Shown here piece by piece: positions 1-11,153 of a stretch of DNA of 64,000 nt (the stretch's first letter is position 1; each line of letters begins with the position of its first letter). Position numbers and translations under genes: made by a program. This stretch comes from an uncultured Amphritea sp. Its GTDB lineage: Bacteria; Pseudomonadota; Gammaproteobacteria; Pseudomonadales; Balneatricaceae. The notes under the pieces are model-generated. The model ran no database searches. It was not told the DNA's origin and saw only the letters and a list, made by a program, of their open reading frames with translations. The stretch lies in assembly GCF_937127095.1 (NCBI RefSeq), contig NZ_CAKZLP010000008.1:84549-148548 (forward strand). The letters run 5' to 3'.

Positions 1-686
1 ACCAGACCCGTTACTGGAATCCGAAAATGGGTAAATACATTTTCGGTGCTCGTAATAAGATTCATATCATCAACCTGGAACACACTCTTCCAGCACTGAA
101 CGGTGCCCTGGATGTAGTTGCGGGCATGGCTGTCAACAAGAACAAGATTCTGTTCGTTGGTACTAAGCGTGCTGCCAGCAAAACCATCAAAGAAGAAGCA
201 CTGCGTGCGAATATGCCGTACGTTAACCATCGCTGGTTGGGTGGTATGCTGACTAACTACAAGACTATCCGTCAGTCTATCCGTCGCTTCCGTGATCTGG
301 AAGTACAGAGCCAGGATGGTACTTTCGCTCAGCTGACTAAGAAAGAAGCTCTGATGCGTCAGCGTGAGATGGAAAAGCTGGAACTGTCTATCGGCGGTAT
401 CAAGGATATGGGTGGTCTGCCAGACGCACTGTTTGTTGTTGACGTTGATCACGAGCGTATCGCTATCAACGAAGCTAACAAGCTGGGTATCCCTGTTATC
501 GGTATCGTTGATACTAACAGCAACCCTGATGGCGTTGACTACGTTATTCCGGGCAACGACGACGCTTTGCGTGCCATTCAGATCTACGTTAAAGCGATTG
601 CTGATGCATGCTCTGAAGGTACTGAAGTTGAAGCGGGTGAAAAGAGCGAATTCGTTGAAGTTGAAAACGACGCTGCTGCTGAGTAA
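1..686 (+). CDS. rpsB: 30S ribosomal protein S2 (5' end outside window)
   Basis: S2 joins the small ribosomal subunit late in assembly and helps bind S1. The reading frame is open from base 3 (QTRYWNPKM...), matching S2 from about residue 19 onward, so the true start lies about 18 codons upstream of the window and the ATG at 27 is internal. Family motifs visible include [36 protein letters not shown] and [19 protein letters not shown]. The acidic C-terminal tail is typical. It is followed by an intrinsic terminator/attenuator and then tsf, the universal rpsB-tsf arrangement. Confidence 0.98.
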   Translation, partial: QTRYWNPKMGKYIFGARNKIHIINLEHTLPALNGALDVVAGMAVNKNKILFVGTKRAASKTIKEEALRANMPYVNHRWLGGMLTNYKTIRQSIRRFRDLEVQSQDGTFAQLTKKEALMRQREMEKLELSIGGIKDMGGLPDALFVVDVDHERIAINEANKLGIPVIGIVDTNSNPDGVDYVIPGNDDALRAIQIYVKAIADACSEGTEVEAGEKSEFVEVENDAAAE

Positions 687-730
687 TCAGACTGTCAAGC
701 GGTTTGAATAGACTATTCAGACACGCTGGA

Positions 731-757
731 GGGGAGCTGAGTTGCTCCCCTTTTTTT
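731..757 (+). terminator. rpsB-tsf intergenic terminator/attenuator
   Basis: GGGGAGC (731-737), loop TGAGTT, GCTCCCC (744-750), then seven T. It is a perfect 7-bp G+C-rich stem with a T tract, between rpsB and tsf. A partial terminator here would let tsf be expressed at a lower level than rpsB, as is known in enterics. Confidence 0.9.
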
Positions 758-795
758 GAATTTGAATCAATAGACTGTTAATGGGGTAAAACCAA

Positions 796-1656
796 ATGGC
801 AAACTTCTCCGCTACGCAGGTAAAAGAACTGCGCGATCGTACCGGTCTGGGTATGATGGAGTGTAAGAAAGCGCTGGCTGCTGCTGATGGCGATGTAGAT
901 CTGGCGATCGAAGAGCTGCGTAAAGCATCAGGTATGAAAGCCGCTAAGAAAGCGGGCCGTACCGCTGCTGAAGGTATCGTTGTCGTTAAAATCGCTGATG
1001 ACAACAGCTTTGCTGTTGCAGTAGAAATTAACTCTGAGACTGACTTCGCTGCCCGCGATGGCAACTTCACCTCCTTTGCTAACACTGTGCTGGAAAAGGC
1101 GTTTGCTGATAAGCAGACCGATGTTGCAGCATTGATGGCGGGTGAACTGACCGATGTGCGTGATGCGCTGGTACAGAAAATCGGCGAAAACATCAGTGTT
1201 CGTCGTGTCATGATCGTAGAAGGCGAGATGGTTGCTGCCTATGTTCACAGTACCGGCACCTTGGCTGCTCTGGTTGCGCTGAATGGTGGTAACGCTGAGC
1301 TGGCTAAAGATGTTGCGATGCACGTAACTGCGGTTAACCCACAGGTGGTTAGCCCGGAAGATATGCCTGCTGATGTAGTTGCTAAAGAGAAAGAGATCAT
1401 CCTGGCACAGCCTGATATGGCGAGCAAGCCTGCTGAGATCGCTGAGAAGATGGTGGTTGGCCGGATCAACAAGTTCCTGGCTGAAAATAGCCTGACAGAA
1501 CAGGCTTTTGTTAAAAACCCTGATGTTAAAGTGGGTCAGCTGGTTAAAGATGCAGGCGCTTCTGTTGCATCATTTATCCGCATTGAAGTAGGTGAAGGTA
1601 TCGAAGTTGAGCACAAAGACTTCGCTGCTGAAGTTGCTGAGCAGTTGAAAGGTTAA
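796..1656 (+). CDS. tsf: Elongation factor Ts
   Basis: This is the guanine nucleotide exchange factor for EF-Tu in the cytoplasm. The protein has 286 residues (E. coli 283). The N-terminal UBA-like module is clear ([19 protein letters not shown]), followed by the core motif [12 protein letters not shown] that holds the TDF residues contacting EF-Tu, and by the two-subdomain core. The start at 796 follows a plausible GGGG-type ribosome site and gives the expected [13 protein letters not shown]-terminus. Confidence 0.98.
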   Translation: MANFSATQVKELRDRTGLGMMECKKALAAADGDVDLAIEELRKASGMKAAKKAGRTAAEGIVVVKIADDNSFAVAVEINSETDFAARDGNFTSFANTVLEKAFADKQTDVAALMAGELTDVRDALVQKIGENISVRRVMIVEGEMVAAYVHSTGTLAALVALNGGNAELAKDVAMHVTAVNPQVVSPEDMPADVVAKEKEIILAQPDMASKPAEIAEKMVVGRINKFLAENSLTEQAFVKNPDVKVGQLVKDAGASVASFIRIEVGEGIEVEHKDFAAEVAEQLKG

Positions 1657-1671
1657 AAACTGATCCTGCGC

Positions 1672-1710
1672 AGATTGCGTACCTGTTCTGGGTGCGCAAT
1701 CTATTTTTTT
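1672..1710 (+). terminator. Terminator after tsf
   Basis: A 12-bp stem, AGATTGCGTACC (1672-1683) with GGTGCGCAATCT (1691-1702), has one G-T wobble and a TGTTCTG loop. It is followed by A and seven T. It closes the rpsB-tsf unit before pyrH. Confidence 0.88.
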
Positions 1711-1753
1711 CTTGTTACACTGTTCGAACTCATTCCGGGTGGAGACGATAGCG

Positions 1754-2512
1754 ATGCCTGCCTCACATAAGCATTCCAAGTACAAACGTATACTTCTCAA
1801 GTTAAGTGGCGAAGCCCTGATGGGCGAAGCTAATTTCGGCATCGACCCTAAAGTGTTAAACCGGATGGCGCTGGAAATAGGCCAGCTGGTGGGTATAGGT
1901 GTTCAGGTCGGTATGGTTATTGGCGGTGGCAACCTGTTCCGTGGAGCGGCATTGAGTGCTGCGGGCCTGGATCGGGTGACCGGCGACCATATGGGTATGC
2001 TGGCAACCGTTATGAATGCGTTGGCGATGCGTGATGCCCTGGAACGTTGTAATATTGCTACCCGGGTCATGTCTGCTATTCCGATGCGCGGTGTGGTAGA
2101 TGATTATGACCGGCGTAATGCGGTCCGTTACCTGGCTCAGGGTGACGTTGTGATTTTTTCTGCGGGTACCGGTAACCCGTTTTTTACTACTGACTCAGCC
2201 GCGTGTCTGCGGGGCATCGAGATCGATGCGGATGTAGTAATTAAAGCCACCAAAGTTGATGGTGTGTATACCGCAGATCCGATGAAGGACCCTTCTGCTA
2301 AGCGATATCGCCATCTGACATTTGATGAGGCGCTGGATAAGCAGCTGGGCGTAATGGATCTGACTGCAATCTGTCTGGCCCGTGACCACGATATGCCGGT
2401 CCGGGTTTTCAATATGAACAAACCAGGTGCGCTTGCCAACCTGATTGTTGGTAGCGACGAAGGAACCGTCATTGATAATAATGAGACGGTAGGAGAGATA
2501 TATGCTGAATGA
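1754..2512 (+). CDS. pyrH: UMP kinase
   Basis: Hexameric bacterial UMP kinase, which phosphorylates UMP to UDP with ATP in pyrimidine synthesis. Of the in-frame starts I chose the ATG at 1754. It lies 9 bases after GGAG (1741-1744) and yields [24 protein letters not shown], like other PyrH proteins. The upstream ATG at 1712 would abut the tsf terminator T tract. The protein has 252 residues. Motifs include [37 protein letters not shown] and [13 protein letters not shown]. The 3' end overlaps frr by 11 bases, so the two are probably translationally coupled. Confidence 0.97.
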   Translation: MPASHKHSKYKRILLKLSGEALMGEANFGIDPKVLNRMALEIGQLVGIGVQVGMVIGGGNLFRGAALSAAGLDRVTGDHMGMLATVMNALAMRDALERCNIATRVMSAIPMRGVVDDYDRRNAVRYLAQGDVVIFSAGTGNPFFTTDSAACLRGIEIDADVVIKATKVDGVYTADPMKDPSAKRYRHLTFDEALDKQLGVMDLTAICLARDHDMPVRVFNMNKPGALANLIVGSDEGTVIDNNETVGEIYAE

Positions 2513-3059
2513 GATAGCGAAAGATGCCCAGGAACGCATGGGTAAAAGTCTTGATGCTTTGGCGACCAATCTGAAGAAGATTCGCACCGGTCGTGCACAT
2601 CCGAGTATTCTGGAAACCGTATATGTAAATTACTATGGTTCCCCTGTACCGCTGAGTCAGGTAGCAAACATCAGTGTTGAAGATGGTCGTACTCTGTCCA
2701 TCTCTCCATGGGAGTCAAACCTTGTCCCGGATATCGAAAAGGCGATTATGAAGTCTGATCTGGGTCTTAACCCGTCGACTGCTGGTGCGGTGATTCGTGT
2801 GCCGATGCCTGCGCTGACCGAAGAAACCCGTAAAGGCTATATTCGTCAGGCGCGTGCCGAAGCTGAGAATGGCCGGGTTTCTATCCGTAATATTCGCCGG
2901 GATGCAAACGGCGATATCAAAGATCTCCTGAAAGAGAAAGAGATTACCGAGGATGACGCGCATCGCGGTGAAGACCAGATTCAGAAGCTGACCGATAAGT
3001 TTATTGCTGATGTTGATCAGCTGCTTGTGGCCAAAGAATCGGACCTGATGGAAATTTGA
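2502..3059 (+). CDS. frr: Ribosome recycling factor
   Basis: With EF-G it splits post-termination ribosomes. It has 185 residues, exactly the usual length. The three-helix-bundle signature is clear: [18 protein letters not shown], the [22 protein letters not shown] segment, and a conserved tail that includes AKESDLMEI. The start overlaps the end of pyrH, with AGGAGAG at 2491-2497 inside pyrH as ribosome site. In enterics dxr follows frr; here only 45 bases separate it from uppS. Confidence 0.98.
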   Translation: MLNEIAKDAQERMGKSLDALATNLKKIRTGRAHPSILETVYVNYYGSPVPLSQVANISVEDGRTLSISPWESNLVPDIEKAIMKSDLGLNPSTAGAVIRVPMPALTEETRKGYIRQARAEAENGRVSIRNIRRDANGDIKDLLKEKEITEDDAHRGEDQIQKLTDKFIADVDQLLVAKESDLMEI

Positions 3060-3104
3060 AGGGAATAGCCGGTGGCTTGTTAACAGCAGCTATCGGCATC
3101 TGAT

Positions 3105-3866
3105 ATGTCTGAAAAATTACAGCTCAGTTTGCCTGCGGGAAGATCTGTACCACGTCATATTGCGATCATTATGGATGGTAATAACCGCTGGGCGAAAAAA
3201 CATGGAAAGGGAAGTCTGGCCGGGCATCGCGCCGGTGTGGACAGTGTCCGCAGTGTGGTGCAAGGATGTGCTGAGCTGGGTGTAGAAGTGTTGACGCTGT
3301 TTGCCTTTAGTAGCGAAAACTGGCAGCGACCTCCCCTGGAAGTTAAAGGGTTGATGGAGCTGTTTGCGCTGGCACTGGATCGTGAAGTAAAAAAGCTTCA
3401 TAAGCACAATATTCGCTTGCGCGTTATCGGTGATACGAGTCGCTTCAGTAGCTCGTTACAGAAAAAGATCGATAAAGCGGAAGCGCTGACAGCGGGTAAT
3501 ACGGGCCTTATGGTGAATGTGGCCGCTAACTACGGTGGTCGCTGGGATATAGTTGAAGCGGCCCGGCGTTTTGCCCAGGGCTGTGTAGACGGGAGTTTTA
3601 CCCCGGAACAGCTGGACGCTGATCTGCTCGGGTCGATGGTCTGTCTGAGTGATCTGCCTGCGCCGGATCTGTGTATCCGAACTGCGGGTGAGCAGCGCAT
3701 CAGTAACTTCCTGATCTGGCAGATGGCTTACAGTGAATACTTCTTCAGTGACCTATTGTGGCCCGACTTTAATAAGTATGCACTGGGAGCCGCGATTCAA
3801 AGCTACGCCACACGCGAGCGCCGTTTTGGTAAAACCAGTGAACAGATAGAGGCTGAGAATGCTTAA
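3105..3866 (+). CDS. uppS: Undecaprenyl diphosphate synthase
   Basis: Cis-prenyltransferase that extends farnesyl-PP with IPP to undecaprenyl-PP, the lipid carrier for peptidoglycan, LPS and capsule precursors. It has 253 residues, identical to the E. coli length. HIAIIMDGNNRWA carries the catalytic Asp24, and the FAFSSENW and GGRWDI segments are intact. The C-terminal motif reads RTAGEQRISNF, where most homologues have RTGGE, a mild change. The last 8 bases overlap cdsA. Confidence 0.97.
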   Translation: MSEKLQLSLPAGRSVPRHIAIIMDGNNRWAKKHGKGSLAGHRAGVDSVRSVVQGCAELGVEVLTLFAFSSENWQRPPLEVKGLMELFALALDREVKKLHKHNIRLRVIGDTSRFSSSLQKKIDKAEALTAGNTGLMVNVAANYGGRWDIVEAARRFAQGCVDGSFTPEQLDADLLGSMVCLSDLPAPDLCIRTAGEQRISNFLIWQMAYSEYFFSDLLWPDFNKYALGAAIQSYATRERRFGKTSEQIEAENA

Positions 3867-4671
3867 ACAGAGGGTATGGACTGCCGTCCTGTTAGCTCCG
3901 TTAGTTTTGGCGGGGCTGTTCCTCTCCAGTGTTGATGTGTTTAAACTGTTTGTTGCTGCCATTGTTCTTTTTGGTGCCTGGGAATGGGCTAATCTGTCGG
4001 GCCTGAGTCTCCCCACTGTACGTTTTGCATATACCTCGTTTATTGCAGCGCTCATTGCGGCGCTTAATTACTATTCCCCGGATGCGGCGTTTAGTGGCTT
4101 TCTTATGTTAGCGGTAGTGTTCTGGCTACTGGCTGCGTTCTGGGTCGTACGCTATCCTGCCGCTAGTGGCTGGCAGACTATCTGGCAGCGTGCTCTGATC
4201 GGTATTCTGGTGCTTGCTTCCAGCTGGATGGCGCTGGTCAGTCTGCACCATCATCCCCGGGGAGATACTTTGTTGCTGATGTTGCTGCTTCTGGTTTGGG
4301 GAGCTGATATCGGTGCTTATTTTGCAGGTAAAACCTGGGGGCGGGCTAAACTTGCGCCTAACGTCAGTCCTGGTAAAACCCGGGCAGGGCTGTGGGGCGG
4401 CCTTGCCTCTTGCGCAGCAATCTCCTTCTGTTTTGTTATCTATCTTGAACTTGATCTGCTTACCGGAGTCTATCTGTTGCTATTAGCGATGGTTGCCGGA
4501 CTGGCCTCTGTGCTGGGTGATCTGTTTGAGAGTATGTTGAAGCGTCATCGCGGCATTAAAGACAGTAGTCGGCTGCTCCCCGGTCATGGTGGAGTGTTGG
4601 ATCGGATAGACAGTATTACTGCTGCAGGGCCCGTGTTTGTGATGGGTGTGCAGTTGTTAGCGATTAGCTGA
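3859..4671 (+). CDS. cdsA: Phosphatidate cytidylyltransferase
   Basis: Inner-membrane enzyme making CDP-diacylglycerol from phosphatidate and CTP, the branch point for all phospholipids. The 270-residue polytopic protein has many hydrophobic segments. The CDP-DAG synthase signature is at the C-terminal end (SMLKRHRGIKDSS then LLPGHGGVLDRIDS). It overlaps uppS by 8 bases and is followed 12 bases later by rseP. In pseudomonads dxr sits between these two; it is absent here. Confidence 0.96.
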   Translation: MLKQRVWTAVLLAPLVLAGLFLSSVDVFKLFVAAIVLFGAWEWANLSGLSLPTVRFAYTSFIAALIAALNYYSPDAAFSGFLMLAVVFWLLAAFWVVRYPAASGWQTIWQRALIGILVLASSWMALVSLHHHPRGDTLLLMLLLLVWGADIGAYFAGKTWGRAKLAPNVSPGKTRAGLWGGLASCAAISFCFVIYLELDLLTGVYLLLLAMVAGLASVLGDLFESMLKRHRGIKDSSRLLPGHGGVLDRIDSITAAGPVFVMGVQLLAIS

Positions 4672-4683
4672 TTCTGAGGAAAG

Positions 4684-6036
4684 ATGGATATTATAAATAC
4701 CGTATTAGCACTGATCGTCACTCTGGGTATTCTGGTGACGATTCATGAATATGGACACTTCTGGGTGGCCCGGCGTTGCGGTGTCAAAGTTTTACGTTTT
4801 TCGGTTGGTTTTGGTAAGCCCCTGATTCGCTGGCGAGACCGGCGGGATACTGAGTTCGTTATCGCCATGATTCCCCTGGGTGGTTATGTGTCCATGCTGG
4901 ATGAGCGCGAAGCTGATGTTGCGCCGGAACTACTGGATCAGGCCTTTAACCGCAAGTCGGTGTTGCAGCGGATTGCGATTGTTGCTGCGGGACCTGTGGT
5001 TAACCTGCTGTTTGCGGTGTTAGTGTATTGGGGGATGCTGGTCTCCGGCGTGGAAAAAGTAGTTCCGGTGATTGGTAGCATTACCCCGGATAGCGTTGCG
5101 GAGCAATCCGGGTTGCAGCCAGGGTATGAGGTTCTTTCTGTTGCCGGGCGTGAAACGCACTCCTGGGATGATGTTAACCTTGCGTTGGCGGCCTATCTCG
5201 GTGAGTCAGTAGTGGTGCCAGTTACGCTGCGTCAGGGTGCTAACGGTCTGAGGCAGAATTACGAGTTGAATCTGACTGGTTGGCATTTTGATCCTGAAGC
5301 GCAAAGTCCTCTGTCAGCGCTGGGTATTCAGCCATACCGTCCCGTGTATCCGTCGGTGATCGGGCAGGTCGTCGAGGAGGGTGCCGCGGGTAAGGGTGGG
5401 TTGCTAGCCGGAGACCGGGTTATCGCCGTAGATGGCCGGCCGGTGTCAGAGTGGATTCAATTGGTTGATATTGTTCGCCAGAGCCCCGGTAAGGCGCTTC
5501 AGTTTGACGTGGAGCGCAACAGTCAGCGACTTACGCTAACGATTACGCCGGATGCGAAGCCGGAAGTGACCGCTACGGTTGGTTATATCGGTGCCGGTGT
5601 TGCGCCGGTTGAGTGGCCAGCAGAGATGCTGCGGGATGTTCGGTATGGTGTTATCGAGTCAATCGGCGGTGCGTTCTCTAAAACCTGGCAGATGATTAGC
5701 CTGACTCTGGATTCTATCTGGAAAATGCTCGAAGGCGTGTTATCCGTAAAAAACTTGAGTGGGCCGATAACCATTGCTAAAGTGGCAGGCGCTTCTGCTG
5801 CCTCTGGTGTTGAGGCGTTTGCCGGATTTCTGGCATATCTGAGTATCAGTCTCGGTATTCTTAATCTGCTACCGATCCCTATGCTGGATGGTGGACATCT
5901 GCTGTATTACGCAGTGGAGTTGCTAAGGGGACGGCCGGTATCTGAAAAGGTGCAGATGGTCGGGTTGAAAATCGGGATGGCAATTTTGTTTTCGCTTATG
6001 GGCGTCGCTATTTTTAATGATCTGATGCGACTTTAA
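4684..6036 (+). CDS. rseP: RIP metalloprotease RseP (site-2 protease)
   Basis: Intramembrane zinc protease that cuts the anti-sigma factor RseA in the sigma-E envelope-stress cascade. It has 450 residues, matching the family. The zinc site HEYGH is at 21-25 with Glu22 as base. Two PDZ domains lie at roughly 115-200 and 210-295. The second metal motif is MLDGGH (Asp402) near the C-terminal membrane helices. GAGGAAA sits just upstream of the start. It lies upstream of bamA, as in most gammaproteobacteria, tying stress signalling to outer-membrane assembly. Confidence 0.97.
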   Translation: MDIINTVLALIVTLGILVTIHEYGHFWVARRCGVKVLRFSVGFGKPLIRWRDRRDTEFVIAMIPLGGYVSMLDEREADVAPELLDQAFNRKSVLQRIAIVAAGPVVNLLFAVLVYWGMLVSGVEKVVPVIGSITPDSVAEQSGLQPGYEVLSVAGRETHSWDDVNLALAAYLGESVVVPVTLRQGANGLRQNYELNLTGWHFDPEAQSPLSALGIQPYRPVYPSVIGQVVEEGAAGKGGLLAGDRVIAVDGRPVSEWIQLVDIVRQSPGKALQFDVERNSQRLTLTITPDAKPEVTATVGYIGAGVAPVEWPAEMLRDVRYGVIESIGGAFSKTWQMISLTLDSIWKMLEGVLSVKNLSGPITIAKVAGASAASGVEAFAGFLAYLSISLGILNLLPIPMLDGGHLLYYAVELLRGRPVSEKVQMVGLKIGMAILFSLMGVAIFNDLMRL

Positions 6037-6065
6037 ATTATCTATTTCAATATAAGAACCAGTTC

Positions 6066-8369
6066 ATGAAGATCAGAATCGGACTTCTCTTTTCCCTGGC
6101 ACTGTTTTCGGCGGTTGTTGGTGCGCAATCATTCACTGTGGAAGACGTGCGTCTGGAAGGGCTGCAGCGTGTCGAGCCCGGCCTGGTGCTGCGTAACCTT
6201 GATATTGATTCGGGGCAGAGCGTTGATCAGGGCGAAATCGCTGAGGCTACACGGCGGGTGTTCCGTACCGGTTATTTTGACGATATCCGTATTGCCCGTG
6301 ATGGTAATGTGCTGATCGTTAAGGTTCAGGAGCGTCCGGCTGTCAGTCTCATCCGTCTTGACGGGAATAAGGTGCTGGACGATAAAGTTTTGCTGGATGG
6401 TCTGAAACAGAATGGTCTGCGTGAAGGCGATGTCTTTAAGCGGGCAACGCTGGAAAAAATCCGCCAGGACCTGCTACGTATGTATGCGGGGCAGGGTCGT
6501 TATGGCGCCGCTATCGACGCTGAGGTTGAGACGCTTTCAGAGAATCGCGTTGCCCTGAATATCGATATTAAAGAGGGTAAGGTTGCCACAATTCAGCATA
6601 TTAATATTGTCGGTAATACGGTGTTCACCGATGCAGATCTGAAAGATGGTTTTTCTCTCAAGCTGCCGGGTTTCTGGGATTTCTTCAGTGACTCTGATAA
6701 GTATGCCCGGGAAAAACTGGCGGGCGACCTCGAGCGACTGCGCTCATACTACCTTGACCGGGGTTATATCAATTTCACCATCGATTCATCTCAGGTCTCT
6801 TTGTCTCCGGATAAAAAGCACGTATATATTACTGTCAGTGTGACTGAGGGTGAGAAGTTCTCCGTTGGCAGCGTAGCTGTTGCCGGCGATCTGGTAATTG
6901 ATGAGCAGGAGTTGCTGGATGCGATAACGGTTGTCGAAGGGGCTACTTTTTCGCGTCGCGACATGACTGAATCACAGGATGCACTGATTCGAAAGCTGGG
7001 CGATAAGGGGTATCTGTTTGCCAATGTCAGCCCGGTGCCTAAGATTAATGACGATAATACCGTTAATCTGCAGTTCTTTATTGCACCCGGAAATCTGACC
7101 TATGTGCGCCGTATCTCGATAAAAGGCAACACTAAAACCGCCGATGTCGTGGCCCGGCGTTCAATGTCTCAGGTCGAGGGTGGTCTTGTGTCCTCCGCGG
7201 CCATCGAGCGATCCAAGCAGCGTATTGCCCAGACCGGTTATTTTAAAGATGTGAATGTGGAAACTGCGTCGGTACCGGGTACGGATGATCAGGTGGATCT
7301 GGAATACAGTGTTATCGAAGACAATACCGGTAACTTCTCTGCCAGTGTGGGCTTTTCCCAGACCAGTGGCGCAATCCTCAACCTGAGTGTCGAGCAGGAT
7401 AACTTCCTCGGTTCCGGTAACAGCGTCGGCTTTGGTGTTACACAAAGTGATACCATCACCGAATACAAGTTCAGCTATGTTGAACCCTACTATACGGTTG
7501 ATGGCGTCAGTCGCGGCTATAACATCTATTCCCGCGAAACCAACTATGATCAGGAAAACGTCAGTAACTACTCGACTGATACTCTGGGTGCAGGGGTTAA
7601 CTTCGGATATCCAATGGATGATTATCAGCGCCTCAATTTCGGTCTGAACTATGAAGGGATCAAGGTTAAGCCCTCGACTGATGTTTCAGCGGAGGTGACC
7701 GACTATCTCGCAGAGGAGGGGGACAATTTCAATATTTTCAACGTTCAGTTCAGCTGGAGTGATAATCACCTGAACCGGAAAATCTTCCCTACTGAGGGCT
7801 ACTCTCAAAGTGCTTCGATTGAGATAGGGATTCCCGGTAGCGATCTGTCTTATCACAAAGAGCAGTACAAGGGGCGTATCTATTACCCTTTGACAGAAGA
7901 TAAAGAGGGTCTTATTGGCTCGCTGAGAGGTCGACTTGCTTTTGCGGGTAAGCTGGGAGATAACGCCTACCCGTTCTTTAAGAACTACTATAGCGGCGGT
8001 TTGAGTTCAGTACGCGGATTTAAATCCAACTCGCTGGGTCCCAGAGATTCACAGGCTGACCCTTTTGGCGGGAATGTTGCTGTTGATATGAGCGCTGAGC
8101 TTATCTTCCCGGTCCCCTTTATTAAAGACTCAAGTTCAATGCGTACCCTGCTATTTGTCGATGCCGGTAACGTTTTTTTAACAGAGTGTCCTACCAGTAA
8201 CAGCTGTGATAGCGGTATTAAATTTGACGAACTGCGTTACGCTGCCGGTTTTGGATTCAGTTGGCTGACCCCGATCGGGCCGATCTCAATTGCACTGTCT
8301 AAGGCGCTAAATGCAACAGATACAGACGATGAGCGGTTCTTCGAATTTGCTCTTGGACGAACTTTCTAA
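6066..8369 (+). CDS. bamA: Outer membrane protein assembly factor BamA
   Basis: Central Omp85 component of the BAM complex, which folds beta-barrel proteins into the outer membrane. It has 767 residues. The signal peptide occupies about residues 1-20 (cut before QSF). Five POTRA domains cover roughly 21-420 and the 16-strand barrel the rest. The L6 motif VRGF is present (SSVRGFKSN), and the protein ends in Phe (GRTF) as outer-membrane barrels require. The stop codon is embedded in the ribosome site of skp. Confidence 0.97.
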   Translation: MKIRIGLLFSLALFSAVVGAQSFTVEDVRLEGLQRVEPGLVLRNLDIDSGQSVDQGEIAEATRRVFRTGYFDDIRIARDGNVLIVKVQERPAVSLIRLDGNKVLDDKVLLDGLKQNGLREGDVFKRATLEKIRQDLLRMYAGQGRYGAAIDAEVETLSENRVALNIDIKEGKVATIQHINIVGNTVFTDADLKDGFSLKLPGFWDFFSDSDKYAREKLAGDLERLRSYYLDRGYINFTIDSSQVSLSPDKKHVYITVSVTEGEKFSVGSVAVAGDLVIDEQELLDAITVVEGATFSRRDMTESQDALIRKLGDKGYLFANVSPVPKINDDNTVNLQFFIAPGNLTYVRRISIKGNTKTADVVARRSMSQVEGGLVSSAAIERSKQRIAQTGYFKDVNVETASVPGTDDQVDLEYSVIEDNTGNFSASVGFSQTSGAILNLSVEQDNFLGSGNSVGFGVTQSDTITEYKFSYVEPYYTVDGVSRGYNIYSRETNYDQENVSNYSTDTLGAGVNFGYPMDDYQRLNFGLNYEGIKVKPSTDVSAEVTDYLAEEGDNFNIFNVQFSWSDNHLNRKIFPTEGYSQSASIEIGIPGSDLSYHKEQYKGRIYYPLTEDKEGLIGSLRGRLAFAGKLGDNAYPFFKNYYSGGLSSVRGFKSNSLGPRDSQADPFGGNVAVDMSAELIFPVPFIKDSSSMRTLLFVDAGNVFLTECPTSNSCDSGIKFDELRYAAGFGFSWLTPIGPISIALSKALNATDTDDERFFEFALGRTF

Positions 8370-8379
8370 GGAGAAAACA

Positions 8380-8886
8380 ATGCTTCGACCAACTATGTTT
8401 CGATCACTGATACTTATCGCAGGGCTGGTATTCAGCTTCAATGCAATGGCTGAGAAAGTGGTTGCGCTCAGCGTGCAACAGGCTTTGCTGACCAGTAAAG
8501 CTGCGGATGCATTCCGTGAGAAGCTCAAGTCAGAGTTCAGCAGCGAGCAAAAGCAACTTATCGACCTGGAAGCTCAGGCGAAAAAGATTCAGGACGATAT
8601 TAAAAAAGGCCAGGGCACTCAGTCTAAGGAAGTTCAGGATCAGCAGCGTGTGCAGTTTCAGAAAGCCTATGGCGAATATCAGCGTTTAGGGCAAGAGTTA
8701 CAGCAGAAACAACGCCTGCGTGAAGACGAGTTTCTGAAAGAGATGCGGCCCAAACTGGATACAGTTATTCGTGGTCTGATCGAGACAGAGGGCTATGATA
8801 TGGTGGTCAGCAAACAAGCGACCATCTTTGCAAAGCCTGAGCTGGATATTACTGCAAAGGTTGTTGAACTGCTGAATAAGCAGTAA
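8380..8886 (+). CDS. skp: Periplasmic chaperone Skp/OmpH
   Basis: Trimeric jellyfish-shaped chaperone that carries unfolded outer-membrane proteins to BamA. I chose ATG 8380, which follows AAGGAGA (8368-8374) and starts a clear signal peptide ending AMA before EKVVALSV. Earlier in-frame starts lie inside bamA. It has 168 residues (E. coli 161) with a long charged coiled-coil arm region rich in K, E and Q. Its place between bamA and lpxD is canonical. Confidence 0.95.
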   Translation: MLRPTMFRSLILIAGLVFSFNAMAEKVVALSVQQALLTSKAADAFREKLKSEFSSEQKQLIDLEAQAKKIQDDIKKGQGTQSKEVQDQQRVQFQKAYGEYQRLGQELQQKQRLREDEFLKEMRPKLDTVIRGLIETEGYDMVVSKQATIFAKPELDITAKVVELLNKQ

Positions 8887-8893
8887 ACGACCG

Positions 8894-9940
8894 ATGGCGA
8901 AACCTTCTTTTACTGTTGCTGAGCTGGCTAGCCTGCTTGGGGCTGAAACGGTTACTTCAGATTGCCTGATCGAGGGTATAGGGACATTACAGTCGGCTAC
9001 TGAAAAGCAATTGTCATTTCTACACAATGGGCGTTATCAGCAGCAGCTGCAGGCCTCCCGGGCCGGTGCTGTTCTGGTGCGGGCTGAGCATCGTAACGAC
9101 GTAGCTTCGATTGCTCTGGTGGTTGCAGACCCTTACATTGCTTATGCACGGGCAACCGCGTTGTTTTGTCAGCAGCAGACGACTGAGGTAGCAGCTATCA
9201 GTCTTTCCGCAGAGATCAGTACATCGGCGGTGTTAGCGGATAATGTAACTATAGGCGCACATGCGGTTATCGGTGATGATGTGAAGATCGCATCCGGTGT
9301 GACGATTGGCGCTAACAGTGTTATTGGCCCCGGCAGTGTGATCGGTGAAAACACCCGTATCGCTGCCAATGTTACGCTGTACAGCGAGGTCAGGGTGGGG
9401 GCATTATGCGTTATCCACAGCGGTGCAGTGATCGGCGCCGATGGCTTTGGTTTTGCCAATGATGATGGCCAATGGTTGAAAATTCATCAGTTGGGTGGCG
9501 TTAGAATTGGTGACCGCGTTGAGATCGGTGCAGGTACCACCATCGATCGTGGGGCGCTGGATGATACAATTATTGGCGATGGTGTCATACTCGACAATCA
9601 GATTCAGGTCGGTCATAACGTTAATATTGGCGATAATACGGCAATCGTTGCCTGTACCGCCATTGCTGGTAGCACCCGCATAGGAAAAAATTGTACTATC
9701 GCGGGTGCTGTCGGTATTGCCGGGCATCTGACGATCGCAGATGGTACGCATATCACCGCGATGACGCTCGTTAGTAAATCGATATTGCAGCCGGGAGTTT
9801 ACTCTTCCGGAACGGCTATGGAGCCGCATCAGCAGTGGAAACGTAATGTGGTGAGATTTCGTCAGTTAGATGAGCTGTCTCGTCGGGTTAAATGTTTAGA
9901 ACATATTGTAAAGCAGCATACTGAAGGTCAGCCTGAATGA
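8894..9940 (+). CDS. lpxD: UDP-3-O-(3-hydroxyacyl)glucosamine N-acyltransferase
   Basis: Third enzyme of lipid A synthesis; it adds the second hydroxyacyl chain from acyl-ACP. It has 348 residues (E. coli 341). An N-terminal uridine-binding domain is followed by a left-handed beta helix of hexapeptide repeats from about residue 110. The catalytic His241 lies in QVGHNVNIG, and the C-terminal helices end in [10 protein letters not shown]. It overlaps fabZ by 4 bases (ATGA). Confidence 0.97.
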   Translation: MAKPSFTVAELASLLGAETVTSDCLIEGIGTLQSATEKQLSFLHNGRYQQQLQASRAGAVLVRAEHRNDVASIALVVADPYIAYARATALFCQQQTTEVAAISLSAEISTSAVLADNVTIGAHAVIGDDVKIASGVTIGANSVIGPGSVIGENTRIAANVTLYSEVRVGALCVIHSGAVIGADGFGFANDDGQWLKIHQLGGVRIGDRVEIGAGTTIDRGALDDTIIGDGVILDNQIQVGHNVNIGDNTAIVACTAIAGSTRIGKNCTIAGAVGIAGHLTIADGTHITAMTLVSKSILQPGVYSSGTAMEPHQQWKRNVVRFRQLDELSRRVKCLEHIVKQHTEGQPE

Positions 9941-10377
9941 TGATGGATGTAAAAGAGATCCGCAAATATTTACCTCACCGTTACCCCTTCCTCCTGGTAG
10001 ACCGGGTGGTTGAGCTGGTGCCGGGTGAGTCGATCGTCGCCTATAAAAACGTCACTGTGAATGAAAACTTCTTTAATGGCCACTTTCCGGATCATCCGGT
10101 TATGCCGGGTGTACTGATTGTTGAGGCGATGGCGCAGGCTGCCGGAATTCTTGGCTTTAAAACCATGGATAAGACGCCTGAAGATGGCTCAATTTATTAT
10201 TTCGTCGGTTCTGATAAAGTACGCTTTAAGCGTCCTGTCGTGCCAGGTGACAGACTTCAGTTGGAAGCCACTATCGTTTCTGAAAAGCGTGGTATCTGGA
10301 AGTTTGATGTTCGTGCTACAGTTGACGGAGAGCTGGCAAGCTCGGCAACTATTCTTTGTGCAGATAGAAAGGTCTAA
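9937..10377 (+). CDS. fabZ: 3-hydroxyacyl-[acyl-carrier-protein] dehydratase FabZ
   Basis: Hot-dog-fold dehydratase of fatty-acid elongation, competing with LpxA/LpxD for hydroxyacyl-ACP. It has 146 residues. The active-site helix region [14 protein letters not shown] holds His49, with Glu63 in VEAMAQAAG. Three successive ATG codons (9937, 9940 and one at 9943 after two Met codons) leave the exact first residue ambiguous; the first overlaps the lpxD stop. Only 2 bases separate it from lpxA. Confidence 0.97.
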   Translation: MMMDVKEIRKYLPHRYPFLLVDRVVELVPGESIVAYKNVTVNENFFNGHFPDHPVMPGVLIVEAMAQAAGILGFKTMDKTPEDGSIYYFVGSDKVRFKRPVVPGDRLQLEATIVSEKRGIWKFDVRATVDGELASSATILCADRKV

Positions 10378-10379
10378 TT

Positions 10380-11150
10380 TTGATCCACTCCAGCGCCATT
10401 ATTGACCCGTCTGCCCGCCTGGCTGATGATGTTGAGGTGGGTCCCTGGACGGTTATCGGCCCCGATGTAGAGGTCGGTCCCGGGACTAAAATTCATTCTC
10501 ACGTTGTTATCAAGGGGCCGACTAAAATCGGTTCACGTAACCATATTTATCAGTTCGCCAGTATCGGTGAAGACTGTCAGGATAAAAAGTATAACGGTGA
10601 GCCTACACAGCTGCAGATCGGGGATTACAATGTCTTCCGTGAGGGCTGTACCGTGCACCGGGGTACGATCCAGGATAACAGTATTACTGTTATTGGCAGT
10701 CATAACCTGTTTATGGCGAATGTTCATGTAGCCCACGATTGCATCGTTGGCGATAACAATATTCTGGCTAATAACTGCGCCCTTGCAGGGCATGTTCACC
10801 TGGGAGATTTTATTATCCTGGGTGGCTTTACCGCTGTGCATCAGTTCTGTCTGATCGGTTCTCACAGTATGTGTGGTGCCGGTAGTGTGGTGCTCAAGGA
10901 TATTCCTGCATTTGTCATGTCTAATGGCAACAGCGCTCAGCCGCATGGCATCAATGCTGAGGGGCTGAGGCGGCGCGGTTTTTCTGCGGCGGCAATTCAG
11001 AATATCAAGCGTGCTTATAAAATCATCTATCGTCAGGGTTTGAAGCTGGATGAGGCGATAGCTGAGCTTGAGCCGCTGGTGCTTGAAACGCCGGAGCTTA
11101 AGCTGTTGTCTGATTCCCTCAAAGCCTCCACCCGGGGCATCATCCGTTAG
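10380..11150 (+). CDS. lpxA: UDP-N-acetylglucosamine acyltransferase LpxA (TTG start)
   Basis: First step of lipid A synthesis: O-acylation of UDP-GlcNAc. It has 256 residues (E. coli 262). The frame begins with TTG at 10380, 2 bases after the fabZ stop, with AGAAAGG inside fabZ as ribosome site; no ATG fits the MIHSSAIIDP N-terminus. Hexapeptide repeats form the beta helix. His116 and His119 in NVHVAHD correspond to the catalytic pair of the family. The C-terminal helical tail ends STRGIIR. Confidence 0.97.
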   Translation: MIHSSAIIDPSARLADDVEVGPWTVIGPDVEVGPGTKIHSHVVIKGPTKIGSRNHIYQFASIGEDCQDKKYNGEPTQLQIGDYNVFREGCTVHRGTIQDNSITVIGSHNLFMANVHVAHDCIVGDNNILANNCALAGHVHLGDFIILGGFTAVHQFCLIGSHSMCGAGSVVLKDIPAFVMSNGNSAQPHGINAEGLRRRGFSAAAIQNIKRAYKIIYRQGLKLDEAIAELEPLVLETPELKLLSDSLKASTRGIIR

Positions 11151-11153
11151 GGT